In this document: positions 42,889 to 51,647 of the stretch, piece by piece | How positions within the stretch are numbered: the stretch's first letter is position 1 | How the letters are laid out: each line of letters begins with the position of its first letter | Assembly (NCBI RefSeq): GCF_000062885.1 | Contig: NC_009142.1 | Coordinates: 7,863,584 to 7,927,583, forward strand | Length of the DNA: 64,000 bases | DNA from: Saccharopolyspora erythraea NRRL 2338 | GTDB taxonomy: Bacteria; Actinomycetota; Actinomycetes; Mycobacteriales; Pseudonocardiaceae | Direction: 5' to 3' | Notes under the pieces: model-generated | Seen by the model: only the letters and a program-made list of their open reading frames with translations | Told to the model about the DNA's origin: nothing | The model's database searches: none | Program-made: the position numbers and the translations under genes

Positions 42889-44004
42889 TCAGGAGATCGC
42901 GTTCACCGCGTCGAGGACCTTGGTCTTGAAGGCCTCGGGCAGCGGCACGTACCCGGCCTTCTCCAGCTCCTGCGGGTTGGCGTTGGCGGCAACCGTCAGG
43001 ACCGCCTTGACGGCCTTGGCGGTCTCCGGGTCGTAGCCCTTGGAGCAGACGATCTCGTAGGTGTTCAGCACGACCGGGTAGACGCCCGCGGCCTTGTTGC
43101 CGTAGATCGAGTCGAGGTCGACCTTCAGGTCGTTGCCCTGGCCCTCGATCTTGGCGCCCTCGATGGCCTTGCCGACGTTGGCGGTGTTCAGCTCGACCGG
43201 GCCGGCGCCGCTGTCGATCTTGGCGATGCCGAGGCCGAGGTTCTTCGGGAAGGACCACTCGACGTAGGTGATGCCGCCGGGGGTGGCCTTCACCGACTGC
43301 GCGACCTGGTCGCTGCCGTCGCGGCCCTGGCCGACGCCGGGACCGGGGCGGAACTGCTTGCCCTCACCGGTCCACGCACCGTTGGTCGCCGTGTTCAGGT
43401 ACTTCTGGAAGTTGTCCGAGGTACCAGACTCGTCGGAGCGGAAGAACGGGACGATGTCGAGGTCCGGGAGCTGCTTGCCCGGGTTCAGCGCGGCGATCGC
43501 CGGGTCGTTCCACTTCTTGATCTGGCCCTGGTAGATCTTGGAGATCAGGTCGGGGCTCAGCGCCAGGTCGTTGACCCCGGGGATGTTGTAGGAGATCGCG
43601 ATCGGGCCGAAGACCATCGGGATGTTCCACGCCGGGTTGCCCTGGCAGCGCTGGGCGGCGGCGGCGACCTCACCCTTCTCGTCGCTCAGCGGCGAGTCCG
43701 AGCCGCCGAAGTCGATCTGGCCGGCGGTGAACGCGGCGACACCCTTGCCGGAACCGGACTTGGTGTAGTTCAGCTTCTGGTCGGCGCACTTGAGGCCGTA
43801 GTCGCGGGCGAAGACGTCCATGGCGCTCTTCTGCGCCGACGAGCCCTCGGCCGAGACGGGCTTGGTGCCGCACTGGACCTGGATGGCGTCCAGCGCGGGG
43901 TTGCCGCCCCCCTGGGGCACGTTCTGATCGCTGCCACAGGCGGAGAGCACGAGCGTGCCCGCCGCGAGGAAGCCCAGCGCAGCGCTGTGCCGCTTGATCT
44001 TCAC
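42889..44004 (-). CDS. pstS: Phosphate-binding lipoprotein PstS
   Basis: A 371-aa extracellular phosphate receptor. The signal peptide ends in a lipobox LVLSAC (Cys about 24). Phosphate-site motifs are SAEGSSAQKSAMDVF, YTKSGSGKGVAAF, QIDFGGSDSPLSD and RSDESGTSDNF. GTG 44004 has GGAGGA upstream; the longer open frame is not protein-like. First gene of pstSCAB, behind a PHO box on the same strand, so it is induced when phosphate is scarce. Confidence 0.97.
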   Translation of the reverse strand: MKIKRHSAALGFLAAGTLVLSACGSDQNVPQGGGNPALDAIQVQCGTKPVSAEGSSAQKSAMDVFARDYGLKCADQKLNYTKSGSGKGVAAFTAGQIDFGGSDSPLSDEKGEVAAAAQRCQGNPAWNIPMVFGPIAISYNIPGVNDLALSPDLISKIYQGQIKKWNDPAIAALNPGKQLPDLDIVPFFRSDESGTSDNFQKYLNTATNGAWTGEGKQFRPGPGVGQGRDGSDQVAQSVKATPGGITYVEWSFPKNLGLGIAKIDSGAGPVELNTANVGKAIEGAKIEGQGNDLKVDLDSIYGNKAAGVYPVVLNTYEIVCSKGYDPETAKAVKAVLTVAANANPQELEKAGYVPLPEAFKTKVLDAVNAIS

Positions 44005-44080
44005 TTCGTTCCTCCACTCAGGGAAACTTCGGCGGTTGCGCGGCAGGGCCCGAGCCCGTAGCTGTCTGCCGCCGACGAGA

Positions 44081-44135
44081 ACGCTAAGCAGCCGGAGTGG
44101 ACAGGCGCCGCCCTGGAGGTGAACCCCAGGTGAAC
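44081..44135 (-). promoter_or_regulatory. PHO box and -10 element of pstS
   Basis: Minus-strand direct repeats GTTCACCTGGG (44125-44135) and GTTCACCTCCA (44114-44124) match the PhoP consensus. A -10 TAGCGT (44081-44086) follows after 27 nt, the same spacing as at phoU. Confidence 0.88.
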
Positions 44136-44236
44136 AAGGCACTCTTAGTAAGCAGACACACGTCCCACCGGGTGATCTCGCAACTCCACCGTGATCTCGG
44201 CGTTTGCGGTCAGTGACCTGTCGCACAGGGTACGGA

Positions 44237-45199
44237 CTACCGTCCGAACTGGACGTCGGTGTCCCACCGCGCGAACTCCAGCCGCTGGTAGACCTTGATC
44301 GCCGCGGTGTTGTCCGCCTCCACGTAGAGCATCACCTGGGCACAGCCCTTGGCCCGCAGATGGCGAAGTCCGGCCACGGTCAGTGACCGGCCGAGCCCGT
44401 TACCCTGCGTATCGGGGTCGACGCCGACCACGTACACCTCACCCGTGCCGTCCGGGTGAATTTTGGTCCAGTGGAAGCCGAGCAGCGTGTCGTGCGAGTC
44501 CACTGCGAGCAGGAACCCCGCGGGGTCGAACCAATCCTCGCGTTCCTTGAGCCGCAGATCGTCCTCGGTCATGGCGCCCTGCTCCGGGTGCCATGAGAAC
44601 GCACGGTGATTGACCCGGACCACGGCCGGTTCGTCCACGCCCGTCCGGAATGCACGGATCGTCACTCCCGGCGGGAGCTCGGCCTCGGCGAGCTCGGTGT
44701 CCAGCGGGCGGCCCATCCGCCAGAGCTCCCGCGCGCGCACCAGGCCGTAGCGCTCGGCCAGCCGCAGCGCGCCCGGATGTTCGCCGTGCGACCAGATCCG
44801 CAGCCGGGCGGTGTCGGTGTCGTCGGGGCTGGGCTCGACCGGCAGGTCCGCGCGGTCGAGCAGCGCCTCGACCAGCCGCGCCCCCGCGCCACGCCGCCGG
44901 TGCCGCGGGTGCACCGCCAGCTCGGCGACGAGCTGCCCCGCGGTCTTCTCCTCCGCCGTGTCGACGTGGGCGTAGCCGGCGAGCTCGCCCCCGGAGTCGC
45001 GCACGACGAAGTGCTCGGAGCCGGGCACGTCGGCCTGCACCGGCTCGATCTGGTGCACGACGTCGAGGTGCGCCTTGAGCCGCAGGATCACGTGCTCGCC
45101 GACCGGGGCGACCCCGTCGGCCCGCTCCGTCTCCCGCAGCAGGGCCATGACCTCGGCCGCTTCCGCCTCATCAAGTCCGTTTCGCCAGGTGAGCTGCAC
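44237..45199 (-). CDS. mshD: Mycothiol synthase MshD
   Basis: A 320-aa protein of two GNAT domains that acetylates Cys-GlcN-Ins with acetyl-CoA in the last step of mycothiol synthesis. The C-terminal active domain has the CoA site VVGVDPDTQGNGLGRSLT and ends YVEADNTAAIKVYQRLEFAR. The N-terminal domain has VHPRHRRRGAGARLVEAL. The GTG start lies 7 nt behind TACCGT, a leaderless layout. The neighbours pst and glnR match the mycobacterial order. Confidence 0.95.
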   Translation of the reverse strand: MQLTWRNGLDEAEAAEVMALLRETERADGVAPVGEHVILRLKAHLDVVHQIEPVQADVPGSEHFVVRDSGGELAGYAHVDTAEEKTAGQLVAELAVHPRHRRRGAGARLVEALLDRADLPVEPSPDDTDTARLRIWSHGEHPGALRLAERYGLVRARELWRMGRPLDTELAEAELPPGVTIRAFRTGVDEPAVVRVNHRAFSWHPEQGAMTEDDLRLKEREDWFDPAGFLLAVDSHDTLLGFHWTKIHPDGTGEVYVVGVDPDTQGNGLGRSLTVAGLRHLRAKGCAQVMLYVEADNTAAIKVYQRLEFARWDTDVQFGR

Positions 45200-45275
45200 G
45201 CTTCGAACGGTACCGGTCCGGGCGTGCGAGCGGCCCCGCCGGCCGTGGCCGGAACGCGTGACCTAGATCAACAAC

Positions 45276-45312
45276 GCGGCCCCGGTACTCCGCTCGGGAG
45301 GGCCGGGGCCGC
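45276..45312. terminator. Hairpin terminator after glnR
   Basis: GCGGCCCCGG and CCGGGGCCGC form a 10-bp perfect stem with a 17-nt loop between the glnR stop (45328) and the mshD start. Confidence 0.7.
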
Positions 45313-45327
45313 GGGTCGGTGGTGGGG

Positions 45328-46098
45328 TCAGCGGACGACCGCGGACTCCGCGCTGCGCTGCGCCGGGGCGTCGGCCTGCGTCGCGGCGTCCTGCCGTTCC
45401 TCGGCGACGATCGGCGACGCGGGCTGGCTGGAGCGCGACGGGCGGACGAACTTGTAGCCGACGTTGCGCACGGTGCCGATCATGGAGTCGTACTCCGGGC
45501 CGAGCTTGGCGCGCAGCCGCCGCACGTGGACGTCGACGGTGCGGGTGCCGCCGAAGAAGTCGTAGCCCCAGACCTCCTGCAGCAGCTGGGCGCGGGTGAA
45601 CACCCGGCCCGCGTGCTGGGCGAGGTACTTCAGCAGCTCGAACTCCTTGTAGGTCAGCTCCAGCGCGCGGCCCTTGAGGCGGGCGGTGTAGGTCGACTCC
45701 TCGATGACCAGGTCGCCGACGGTCAGCATGCCGTCGCCCTCGCCCGCGTCGGCGCCGCGCCGGGTGGTCAGCAGCCGCAGGCGGGCGTCGATCTCGGCCG
45801 GACCCGCGGTCGGCAGCAGGATGTCGTCCACACCCCACTCGGCGCTGACGGTGACCAGACCGCCCTCGTTGACCACCGCCAGGACCGGGGCGTCGCCCAC
45901 CGCGAGCACGCGGCACAGGTCGCGGGCGCCCGCCAGGTCGGTGCGGGCGTCGACGAGCACCACGTCGTGGGTGCCCGCGGAGAGGATCGCGCCCGGCTCC
46001 GGAGGCAGCACGCGCACCCGGTGCGGCAGCAGACCCAGCGCGGGCAGCACGGCTTCGCAGTCGCGGTCGCTGGTGAGCAGGAGAAGCTCAGAGCTCAT
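45328..46098 (-). CDS. glnR: GlnR-like OmpR-family nitrogen regulator
   Basis: A 256-aa regulator with an atypical receiver domain and a winged-helix DNA-binding domain ([59 protein letters not shown]). The receiver keeps an Asp (VVLVDARTD) but lacks the full acidic pocket, as in GlnR, which works as a dimer without a kinase. Identity as GlnR rests on this and on the place next to mshD, as in mycobacteria. It would control ammonium assimilation genes. GGAGG precedes the ATG at 46098. Confidence 0.85.
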   Translation of the reverse strand: MSSELLLLTSDRDCEAVLPALGLLPHRVRVLPPEPGAILSAGTHDVVLVDARTDLAGARDLCRVLAVGDAPVLAVVNEGGLVTVSAEWGVDDILLPTAGPAEIDARLRLLTTRRGADAGEGDGMLTVGDLVIEESTYTARLKGRALELTYKEFELLKYLAQHAGRVFTRAQLLQEVWGYDFFGGTRTVDVHVRRLRAKLGPEYDSMIGTVRNVGYKFVRPSRSSQPASPIVAEERQDAATQADAPAQRSAESAVVR

Positions 46099-46293
46099 GA
46101 GGAGGGCCTCCATCCCAGGGCGGCAGAACAGCCGGGGGCTGCGGAATCGGTCGTCCGCGGGGAGCAGAATCACTGGACGACCCGGCTTCGTTGCCTGTGG
46201 ATGGCTAGGAGAATAACCGAAACACCTGGGAAAAGCCCAGGTCGAGCTACCCGGGTCACAATTGTGAACAGAAGGCGAACGCAGGTTACGGGC

Positions 46294-47058
46294 ATGTGTC
46301 GCACCCGCCAGGTGGCGCTGACCGCCGCGGACGGTACCGCGCTGGACGGGTTGCTGTACACCGGGCTGGGGCTGCCCGCCGAGCTCGGCGTCGTGGTCGG
46401 TCACGGGTTCACCAACCACATCCGAAAGCCGTGGGTTCGTCGCGTGTTGCGCCGGTTCAGCGCGCACGCGCCGGTGCTGGGCATCGACTTCCGGGGGCAC
46501 GGGCGCTCCGGCGGGCGCACCACCGTCGGCCCCGCCGAGGCGCTGGACATCGCCGCCGCGGTGGCGCACATGCGCGCGCTCGGCTGCCGCCGCGTGGTCA
46601 CCGTCGGCTTCTCGCTCGGCGGGTCGGTCGTGCTGCGCCAGACCGCGCTGTCAGGCCCCGCCGACCGGCCGGACGCCGTGGTCGCGGTGAGCAGCCCGGC
46701 GCGCTGGTGGGTGCGCGACACCGCGGCAATGCGCCGCGTGCACTGGCTGCTGGAGCAGCCGCACGGCCGCTGGAGCGCCCGGCTGATCGGGGTGCGGCTG
46801 GCGCCGCCGTGGCAGGACGTGCCGATCTCGCCGATCGAGCTCGCCGACCGGGTTCCGCCGACCCCGGCGCTGGTCGTGCACGGCGCCGACGACCACTACT
46901 TCCCGGTCTCCGACGCGGTCGCGCTCGCCGAGACCGCCCGCGCCGAACTGTGGCTGGAGCCGGGCATGCGCCACGCCGAGAGCGCCGCCACGCCCGGGCT
47001 CGTCGACCGCGTCGCCGCGTGGGCTGCCGATCGGGTGCGCGAGCTGCCGATACAGTGA
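46294..47058 (+). CDS. Alpha/beta hydrolase
   Basis: A 254-aa serine hydrolase. The oxyanion loop is [10 protein letters not shown], the turn [12 protein letters not shown], and the nucleophile elbow GFSLGGSV (Ser about 112). The acid is in [15 protein letters not shown], and the catalytic His in GMRHAES. It is probably a cytoplasmic esterase or peptidase-like enzyme; the substrate is unknown. It is divergent from glnR; no clear ribosome-binding site precedes the ATG at 46294. Confidence 0.9.
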   Translation: MCRTRQVALTAADGTALDGLLYTGLGLPAELGVVVGHGFTNHIRKPWVRRVLRRFSAHAPVLGIDFRGHGRSGGRTTVGPAEALDIAAAVAHMRALGCRRVVTVGFSLGGSVVLRQTALSGPADRPDAVVAVSSPARWWVRDTAAMRRVHWLLEQPHGRWSARLIGVRLAPPWQDVPISPIELADRVPPTPALVVHGADDHYFPVSDAVALAETARAELWLEPGMRHAESAATPGLVDRVAAWAADRVRELPIQ

Positions 47059-47146
47059 CTTCACACGATCGTGGTTGCCGCCGAGGCGGGACATCGTCCA
47101 GGCTGCACCAGCCCCACGGACCCGACAGGAACGGACGACGCTCGCC

Positions 47147-47962
47147 GTGAAGAAGCTCGCCATCACGCTCGTCATCGTCATCGGCCTGCTGGTGGCCGCC
47201 GACTTCGGCGCGGCCGCGATCGCCGAGTACCAGGTGTCGAAGAAGATGCGCCAGGAACTGGCCCTCAACGAGGACCCCTCGGTGCGCATCAACGGCTTCC
47301 CGTTCCTCTACCAGGCCGCGGTCGGCGACTTCCGGGACGTGCGGCTCGCCGCCCAGGCGGTGAAGGTCGGCCAGCTCAGCGAGGTCGGCATCGAGGCGGA
47401 CCTGCACCACGCGCGCGTCTCCACGCCCGACGTGGTCGCGGGCAAGGCCGACCGCATCCAGGTCGACGAATTGGTGGGGCGGGTCAAGCTGAAGGCATCC
47501 GACGTCGGCCGCTTCATCGGGATCACCGACCTGACCATCAACCCGGCCCCCAAGGACGCCCTCACCAGCGAGGGCGGCTCCTCGGAAGGCTCGGGCGACG
47601 CCGATCAGAGCGGTCCCAGCAGCACCGTCGACCGGACCCGGACCACCGTGCAGCTCGACGGGTCGGTCAACATCGCCGGTGAGCAGACCAAGGTCAAGGT
47701 GATCGCGGTGCTGTCGCTGCTCAACGGCCAGCTCAAGATCGAGCCGCGCAAGCTCGACATCGTCACCGGCTCCTATGGCGAGATCCCGCTGCCGGAGGTC
47801 TTCGAGCGCTCGGTGCTGGAGCAGTTCAACACCAGCCTCGACCCGGGACTGCTGCCGTTCAAGGTCACGCCGACGGCGGTGGGCGTCGAGCGCGGCGCGC
47901 TGATCGTGGAAGGCAGCGCGGCCAACGTGACGATCGGGCCGGGCGGGATGACGACGGGATGA
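47147..47962 (+). CDS. DUF2993 (LmeA-like) exported lipid-binding protein
   Basis: A 271-aa protein with one N-terminal membrane segment (LAITLVIVIGLLVAADFGAA) and an extended beta-rich DUF2993 domain: VRINGFPFLYQAAVGDFRDV, then VQLDGSVNIAGEQTKVKVIA. It is the family of mycobacterial LmeA, which supports mannan elongation in the envelope. A Ser/Gly/Asp-rich insertion lies near residue 145. I chose the GTG at 47147. It overlaps the next gene by 4 nt, as in the mycobacterial Rv0817c/thiX pair. Confidence 0.88.
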   Translation: MKKLAITLVIVIGLLVAADFGAAAIAEYQVSKKMRQELALNEDPSVRINGFPFLYQAAVGDFRDVRLAAQAVKVGQLSEVGIEADLHHARVSTPDVVAGKADRIQVDELVGRVKLKASDVGRFIGITDLTINPAPKDALTSEGGSSEGSGDADQSGPSSTVDRTRTTVQLDGSVNIAGEQTKVKVIAVLSLLNGQLKIEPRKLDIVTGSYGEIPLPEVFERSVLEQFNTSLDPGLLPFKVTPTAVGVERGALIVEGSAANVTIGPGGMTTG

Positions 47963-48399
47963 CCGCCGGGGTGTGGGCGCTGCTCGGCGCGGTGACGGTC
48001 GCGCTGGTCTTCGGGCTGGTGTGGCGCAGCCGCGAGGGCAGGGTGCGCGTCCGGGGAGGCAGTGCCGAGGTGACCTTGTACGACAAGCTGCCCGATGAGC
48101 TGCGCAGGCGGCTCGACGACGAGCCCGCGGCGCCGGTGACGCTGTTGCAGTTCTCCACCACGTTCTGCGCGCCGTGCAGGCACACCAGGATCCTGCTCGC
48201 CGACTTCGCGGGGCGCACCGAGGGCGTGCGCCACGTCGAGGTCGACCTCACCGACCACCCGGAGTGGTCGACGCCGCTTGGGGTGCACCGCACGCCCACG
48301 ACGCTGGTGCTCGACGGCGCGGGCCGGGAGGTCTTCCGGGTCGGCGGCGTGCCCCGCCGCGACGAGCTGGACGCGGCGCTGCGGCCCCTGCTGGCCTGA
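47959..48399 (+). CDS. Membrane-anchored thioredoxin-like protein (ThiX-like)
   Basis: A 146-aa protein with one N-terminal membrane helix (residues 4-21) and a thioredoxin fold. The active site is CAPC in LLQFSTTFCAPCRHTRILLA, and the cis-Pro in VHRTPTTLVL. It should reduce or exchange disulfides, probably on the cytoplasmic side if the helix is a simple anchor. The ATG overlaps the stop of the DUF2993 gene, so the two are coupled. It lies just upstream of the sulfur operon. Confidence 0.92.
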   Translation: MTAGVWALLGAVTVALVFGLVWRSREGRVRVRGGSAEVTLYDKLPDELRRRLDDEPAAPVTLLQFSTTFCAPCRHTRILLADFAGRTEGVRHVEVDLTDHPEWSTPLGVHRTPTTLVLDGAGREVFRVGGVPRRDELDAALRPLLA

Positions 48400-48675
48400 C
48401 GCACGGCCTGGCGGGCACGGCTTCTGCAGGCCCTGTGGCGGGCGGCGGCTGGCGTCCTGGTCGGCCCGCGAAGTCCGGCGGACGGGTTCTGCCTCGGCCG
48501 GCCCTGGAGATCGCTGCGGCCTCCGGCGCCTCGGCCGAACGGCCGCCCGCCACCCACGCCGGCTCCACCCGTGGCGGCCCTCTGAACGGCGGTTTCGGGA
48601 CGCCCGGTCGGCCCAGCGGCGTCTCACCTGGTGAACATCCTTTCCGACACCCGGTCTCCGGAGTAACCTCGCGCT
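48400..48675. other. Gap before the sulfur operon leader
   Basis: No gene supported. The right end carries TAACCT at 48663-48668, the -10 element of the leader-peptide transcript. Confidence 0.55.
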
Positions 48676-48750
48676 CGTGCACGTTCTGCTGACCAGAAGG
48701 CGCGCGGTGGACTACTGCCGCGTGTGCAGCAGCCTGTGTTGGAGGCACTG
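48676..48750 (+). CDS. Cysteine-rich leader peptide of the cysA operon (24 aa)
   Basis: A GTG at 48676 lies exactly 7 nt behind TAACCT, a perfect leaderless start. The 24-codon frame begins MHVLLTRRRAVDY and ends CRVCSSLCWRH, with three Cys in the last eleven residues. Leader peptides of this form (LLTRRRAVD then a Cys run) precede sulfur-assimilation operons in actinobacteria and stall ribosomes when cysteine is short. It stops 116 nt before DUF4395-cysA-sseC. A candidate attenuator pairs sequences at 48754-48820. Function is inferred from sequence and position. Confidence 0.8.
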
Positions 48751-48753
48751 ACC

Positions 48754-48820
48754 GGGCGGTAGTGCGATGTCCTCGGCGCTTGCGCGGTTGTGCCCCTGCG
48801 GGGGTAGGCATCCCACCGCC
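48754..48820 (+). promoter_or_regulatory. Candidate attenuator structure behind the leader peptide
   Basis: GGCGGT (48754-48759) can pair with ACCGCC (48815-48820), extended by GATG with CATC. An inner CCCC-TGC-GGGG hairpin lies near 48793-48804. It could switch between forms depending on ribosome position on the leader codons. There is no clear T-tract, so the mechanism (termination or start-site access) is open. Confidence 0.45.
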
Positions 48821-48865
48821 TGACGAGCTGGCAAGCAAGTCCAACGGTCACCGAAAGGGCCCTCC

Positions 48866-49315
48866 ATGTCCGCCGGATCTCTGGACCCCCGCGGGGTTCG
48901 CTTCACCGCAGCGTTGACGAGCGTGATCCTCGCCCTCGGCCTGGTCACCGGGAGCTGGCGCGTGCTGGCCGCCCAGACCGTCCTCTTCGCGATGTGCGCG
49001 TTCATCGGGATGCGGCTGAACCCCTGGGGCTACGTGTACCGGCAGACCTTGCAGCCTCGGCTGTCCCCGGTCCCCGAGACCCAGCGCGAGGACCCCGCGC
49101 CGGTGCGGTTCTCGCAAGGGGTCGGGTTCGTGTTCACGCTGGTCGCGACGGTCGCCTACGCCGCGGGCTGGACTTCGCTCGGCCTCGTGGCGAACGCCTT
49201 CGCGCTGGTGGCGGCACTGCTCAACGCGGCGTTCGGCTACTGCCTCGGCTGCCAGATGTACCTGGTGCTCCGTCGGTTCGCACCGGCCGGACTGTCCACA
49301 ACAGACACTCGATAA
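48866..49315 (+). CDS. DUF4395 membrane protein
   Basis: A 149-aa protein with four hydrophobic helices and the DUF4395 pattern: DPRGVRFTAALTSVILALGL, then MRLNPWGYVYRQ, and GYCLGCQMYLVLRR at the C-terminus. The CLGC pair resembles a redox or sulfur-carrying CxxC. It is first in the operon with the sulfurtransferase cysA (29-nt gap), so a role in sulfur or thiosulfate transfer across the membrane is plausible. GAAAGGG lies upstream of the ATG. Confidence 0.88.
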   Translation: MSAGSLDPRGVRFTAALTSVILALGLVTGSWRVLAAQTVLFAMCAFIGMRLNPWGYVYRQTLQPRLSPVPETQREDPAPVRFSQGVGFVFTLVATVAYAAGWTSLGLVANAFALVAALLNAAFGYCLGCQMYLVLRRFAPAGLSTTDTR

Positions 49316-49344
49316 CCGACGAGATTGGAAGAAGGAGTCGCTCG

Positions 49345-50190
49345 ATGAGTCGTGAAGAGGTCCTGGTCTCCACCGATTGGGCCGAGCAGAACCTGAACAC
49401 CGACGGTGTCGTGTTCGCGGAGGTGGACGAGGACACGACCGCCTACGACGGCGGCCACATCCCCGGGGCCATCAAGCTGGACTGGAAGAACGAGCTGCAG
49501 GACCACGTCCGCCGCGACTTCGTCAACCGGGAGGGCTTCGAGAAGCTGCTGTCCGCCAAGGGCATCGGCAACGACGACACCGTGATCCTCTACGGCGGCA
49601 ACAACAACTGGTTCGCCGCCTACGCGTACTGGTACTTCAAGCTGTACGGGCACTCCGACGTCAAGCTGCTCGACGGCGGCCGCAAGAAGTGGGAGCTCGA
49701 CGGCCGCGAGCTGACCAAGGAGGAGCCGAACCGGGCCGCCACCGCCTACAAGGCGCAGGAGCCCGACGCCTCCATCCGCGCCTTCCGCGACGAGGTCGTC
49801 GACGCGATCGGCAACAAGAACCTCGTCGACGTGCGGTCGCCTGACGAGTTCGCCGGCAAGCTGCTGGCCCCGGCGCACCTGCCGCAGGAGTCCGCGCAGC
49901 GCGCCGGCCACATCCCGTCGGCGATCAACGTGCCGTGGAGCAAGGCCGCCAACGAGGACGGCACCTTCAAGTCCGACGAGGAGCTGAAGCAGGTCTACGG
50001 CGAGGCCGGGCTGGACACCGACAAGGACACCATCGCCTACTGCCGGATCGGGGAGCGCTCGTCGCACACCTGGTTCGTGCTCCGGGAACTGCTCGGGCAC
50101 ACCAACGTCAAGAACTACGACGGTTCGTGGACCGAGTACGGCTCGCTGGTCGGCGTGCCGATCGAGAACCCCCAGGAACAGGGAGCGTGA
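49345..50190 (+). CDS. cysA: Thiosulfate sulfurtransferase CysA (two rhodanese domains)
   Basis: A 281-aa two-domain rhodanese. The inactive N-terminal domain starts VLVSTDWAEQNL. The C-terminal domain carries the catalytic Cys233 in IAYCRIGERSSHTWF, the CRxGxR loop typical of thiosulfate sulfurtransferases. It moves sulfane sulfur from thiosulfate to an acceptor such as cyanide, a thiol or a carrier protein. GAAGGAG precedes the ATG. The sseC gene follows after 2 nt. The sequence closely matches what I recall of CysA from Saccharopolyspora. Confidence 0.96.
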   Translation: MSREEVLVSTDWAEQNLNTDGVVFAEVDEDTTAYDGGHIPGAIKLDWKNELQDHVRRDFVNREGFEKLLSAKGIGNDDTVILYGGNNNWFAAYAYWYFKLYGHSDVKLLDGGRKKWELDGRELTKEEPNRAATAYKAQEPDASIRAFRDEVVDAIGNKNLVDVRSPDEFAGKLLAPAHLPQESAQRAGHIPSAINVPWSKAANEDGTFKSDEELKQVYGEAGLDTDKDTIAYCRIGERSSHTWFVLRELLGHTNVKNYDGSWTEYGSLVGVPIENPQEQGA

Positions 50191-50192
50191 GC

Positions 50193-50498
50193 ATGAGCGC
50201 CAACGGATGCGGTGCGCCGCAGCAGGGCACCACGACGGTCGCCGCCGACACCGACCAGGTGGTGGTGACCGGCAAGGTGCGCGCCGGTGACCAGCCGGTG
50301 GGCGGTGCGTTCGTCCGGCTGCTGGACGGCTCCGGCGAGTTCACCGCCGAGGTCGTGTCGTCGGCAGAGGGCGAGTTCACCTTCTACGCGGCGCCGGGCA
50401 GCTGGACCGTCCGCGCGCTGCACCGGGACGGCAAGGGCCAGGCCGATGTCTCCGCCGAGGGCCCGGGCTTCCACCCGGTGGACATCGCGGTGGCCTGA
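50193..50498 (+). CDS. DUF1416 protein (SseC-like)
   Basis: A 101-aa protein with a transthyretin-like beta fold (VVVTGKVRAGDQPVGGAFVR, LLDGSGEFTAEVVSS, GSWTVRAL). It starts MSANGCGAPQ, with a conserved Cys. The mycobacterial homologue sseC always follows the rhodanese, as here with a 2-nt gap. Its role is probably to assist sulfur transfer. A strong terminator follows. Confidence 0.9.
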   Translation: MSANGCGAPQQGTTTVAADTDQVVVTGKVRAGDQPVGGAFVRLLDGSGEFTAEVVSSAEGEFTFYAAPGSWTVRALHRDGKGQADVSAEGPGFHPVDIAVA

Positions 50499-50514
50499 CG
50501 GCTGAAGCAGGTCG

Positions 50515-50548
50515 AAGGGGCCGGTGCCGACCGCGGCACCGGCCCCTT
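50515..50548 (+). terminator. Terminator of the cysA operon
   Basis: A perfect 15-bp stem (AAGGGGCCGGTGCCG and complement) with a 4-nt loop lies 17 bp behind the sseC stop. Confidence 0.88.
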
Positions 50549-50662
50549 CTGCATCTCGGAGCTTGCTTTCGGTCTCCGAAGCGGCGCAGCCGCTCGGCCC
50601 ACCCCGCGACCAGCACCGCCGCGGGTTCTCAGGCGTTCTCCGGCGAGGACAGCTCTCGGTGC

Positions 50663-51439
50663 TCAGCGGCCCGCGGCGGCCTTGGAGTGCAGCAGCGCGA
50701 ACGCGCGCTCGTCGCGGTCCTGGGCAGCCGGGTCCGACCCCTCGGTGCAGCCCACGGTGACGAAGTCGAGCACGTCCCAGCCGGTGCGGTCGAAGAGCCT
50801 GCGCAGGCCGGTCTCGGAGAAGATCCAGAAGTTGGTGGCGTCGTTGTTGGCCTCCCGCGGGTCCAGCAGGTAGGCCACCGGCTGGTCCTTCAGACGGGTC
50901 TGGTGGTCGGGCGCGAGCTGGGCGATCCGGGTGGAGACGAAGCACAGGTCGGCCCGCGCCGACAGCGCCTCCAGCACGTAGAACGGGTTCTTCAGGTGGT
51001 AGAGCAGCCCGAGGAAGAACACCGCGTGGTAGTGCTCTGCGGGCAGGCCGAACTGGCTGTCCAGGTCGATCTCGTGCACCCGCGTGGATGACGACAGCTC
51101 CTCAACCAGCCGCCGCGCGCCGCGAAGGCCGTTGAAGTTGGTCGGCGCGTTGTCGATCAGGTCGACCTGGCAGCCGAGCTCGGACTCCAGGAAGAAGCCG
51201 AAGTCGCCGTCGGCCGCGCCGATGTCGGCGATGCGGCCGCCCGCGATGGAGTCGAACACCGAGCGCCGCGGCCCGGACAGCAGCGCGTCCAGGTGCAGGA
51301 TGTTGGCCATCGTGTCGTACGGGTACCAGCCGAACTCGGCGGGCGCGATCTTCTCCTTGCGGGCGAGCAGGTCCTCCCGGAAGGCCAGCGCCCGCTCGCG
51401 CAGGGTGTCGAAGTCCATCAGTTCCGTCCAGTTCCTCAC
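50663..51439 (-). CDS. Class I SAM-dependent methyltransferase
   Basis: A 258-aa methyltransferase. The SAM site is IADIGAADGDFGFFLE near residue 70-85, followed by VDLIDNAPTNFNGL and the acceptor-side HAVFFLGLLYHLKNPFYVLE. The N-terminal helix carries WYPYDTMANILHLDALL, as in tRNA CmoB-like and DUF1698 enzymes. The substrate is unknown. The GTG at 51439 and the ATG seven codons later are both possible starts. It is convergent with the sulfur operon. Confidence 0.88.
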   Translation of the reverse strand: MRNWTELMDFDTLRERALAFREDLLARKEKIAPAEFGWYPYDTMANILHLDALLSGPRRSVFDSIAGGRIADIGAADGDFGFFLESELGCQVDLIDNAPTNFNGLRGARRLVEELSSSTRVHEIDLDSQFGLPAEHYHAVFFLGLLYHLKNPFYVLEALSARADLCFVSTRIAQLAPDHQTRLKDQPVAYLLDPREANNDATNFWIFSETGLRRLFDRTGWDVLDFVTVGCTEGSDPAAQDRDERAFALLHSKAAAGR

Positions 51440-51510
51440 CTGATGCGTCGCCCCAGATCATGCCGGACGCCACACCCCACCGGGGGCTCGCGGTGGTTAT
51501 CCTCTTGCAC

Positions 51511-51621
51511 GTGGATCTGATTGACTTCCTGCACTACTCGCTCGTCGGCATGCTCGGCCTCGCCACCGTCGCGGTGCTGTGGTTCGCCTTCTACGTGGTG
51601 TACCGCCTCTACAACGACTGA
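51511..51621 (+). CDS. Small leaderless membrane protein (36 aa)
   Basis: A short gene with TATCCT at 51498-51503, seven nt, then GTG at 51511, matching the leaderless layout of its neighbours. The product has a single membrane helix (YSLVGMLGLATVAVLWFAFY) and ends VVYRLYND. The frame is clean and uses typical codons. It stops 26 nt before the FABP gene. I know no family name; it may be a small membrane regulator. Confidence 0.65.
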   Translation: MDLIDFLHYSLVGMLGLATVAVLWFAFYVVYRLYND

Positions 51622-51647
51622 GCTCCTGACCAGGTAACCTTCGTCCG

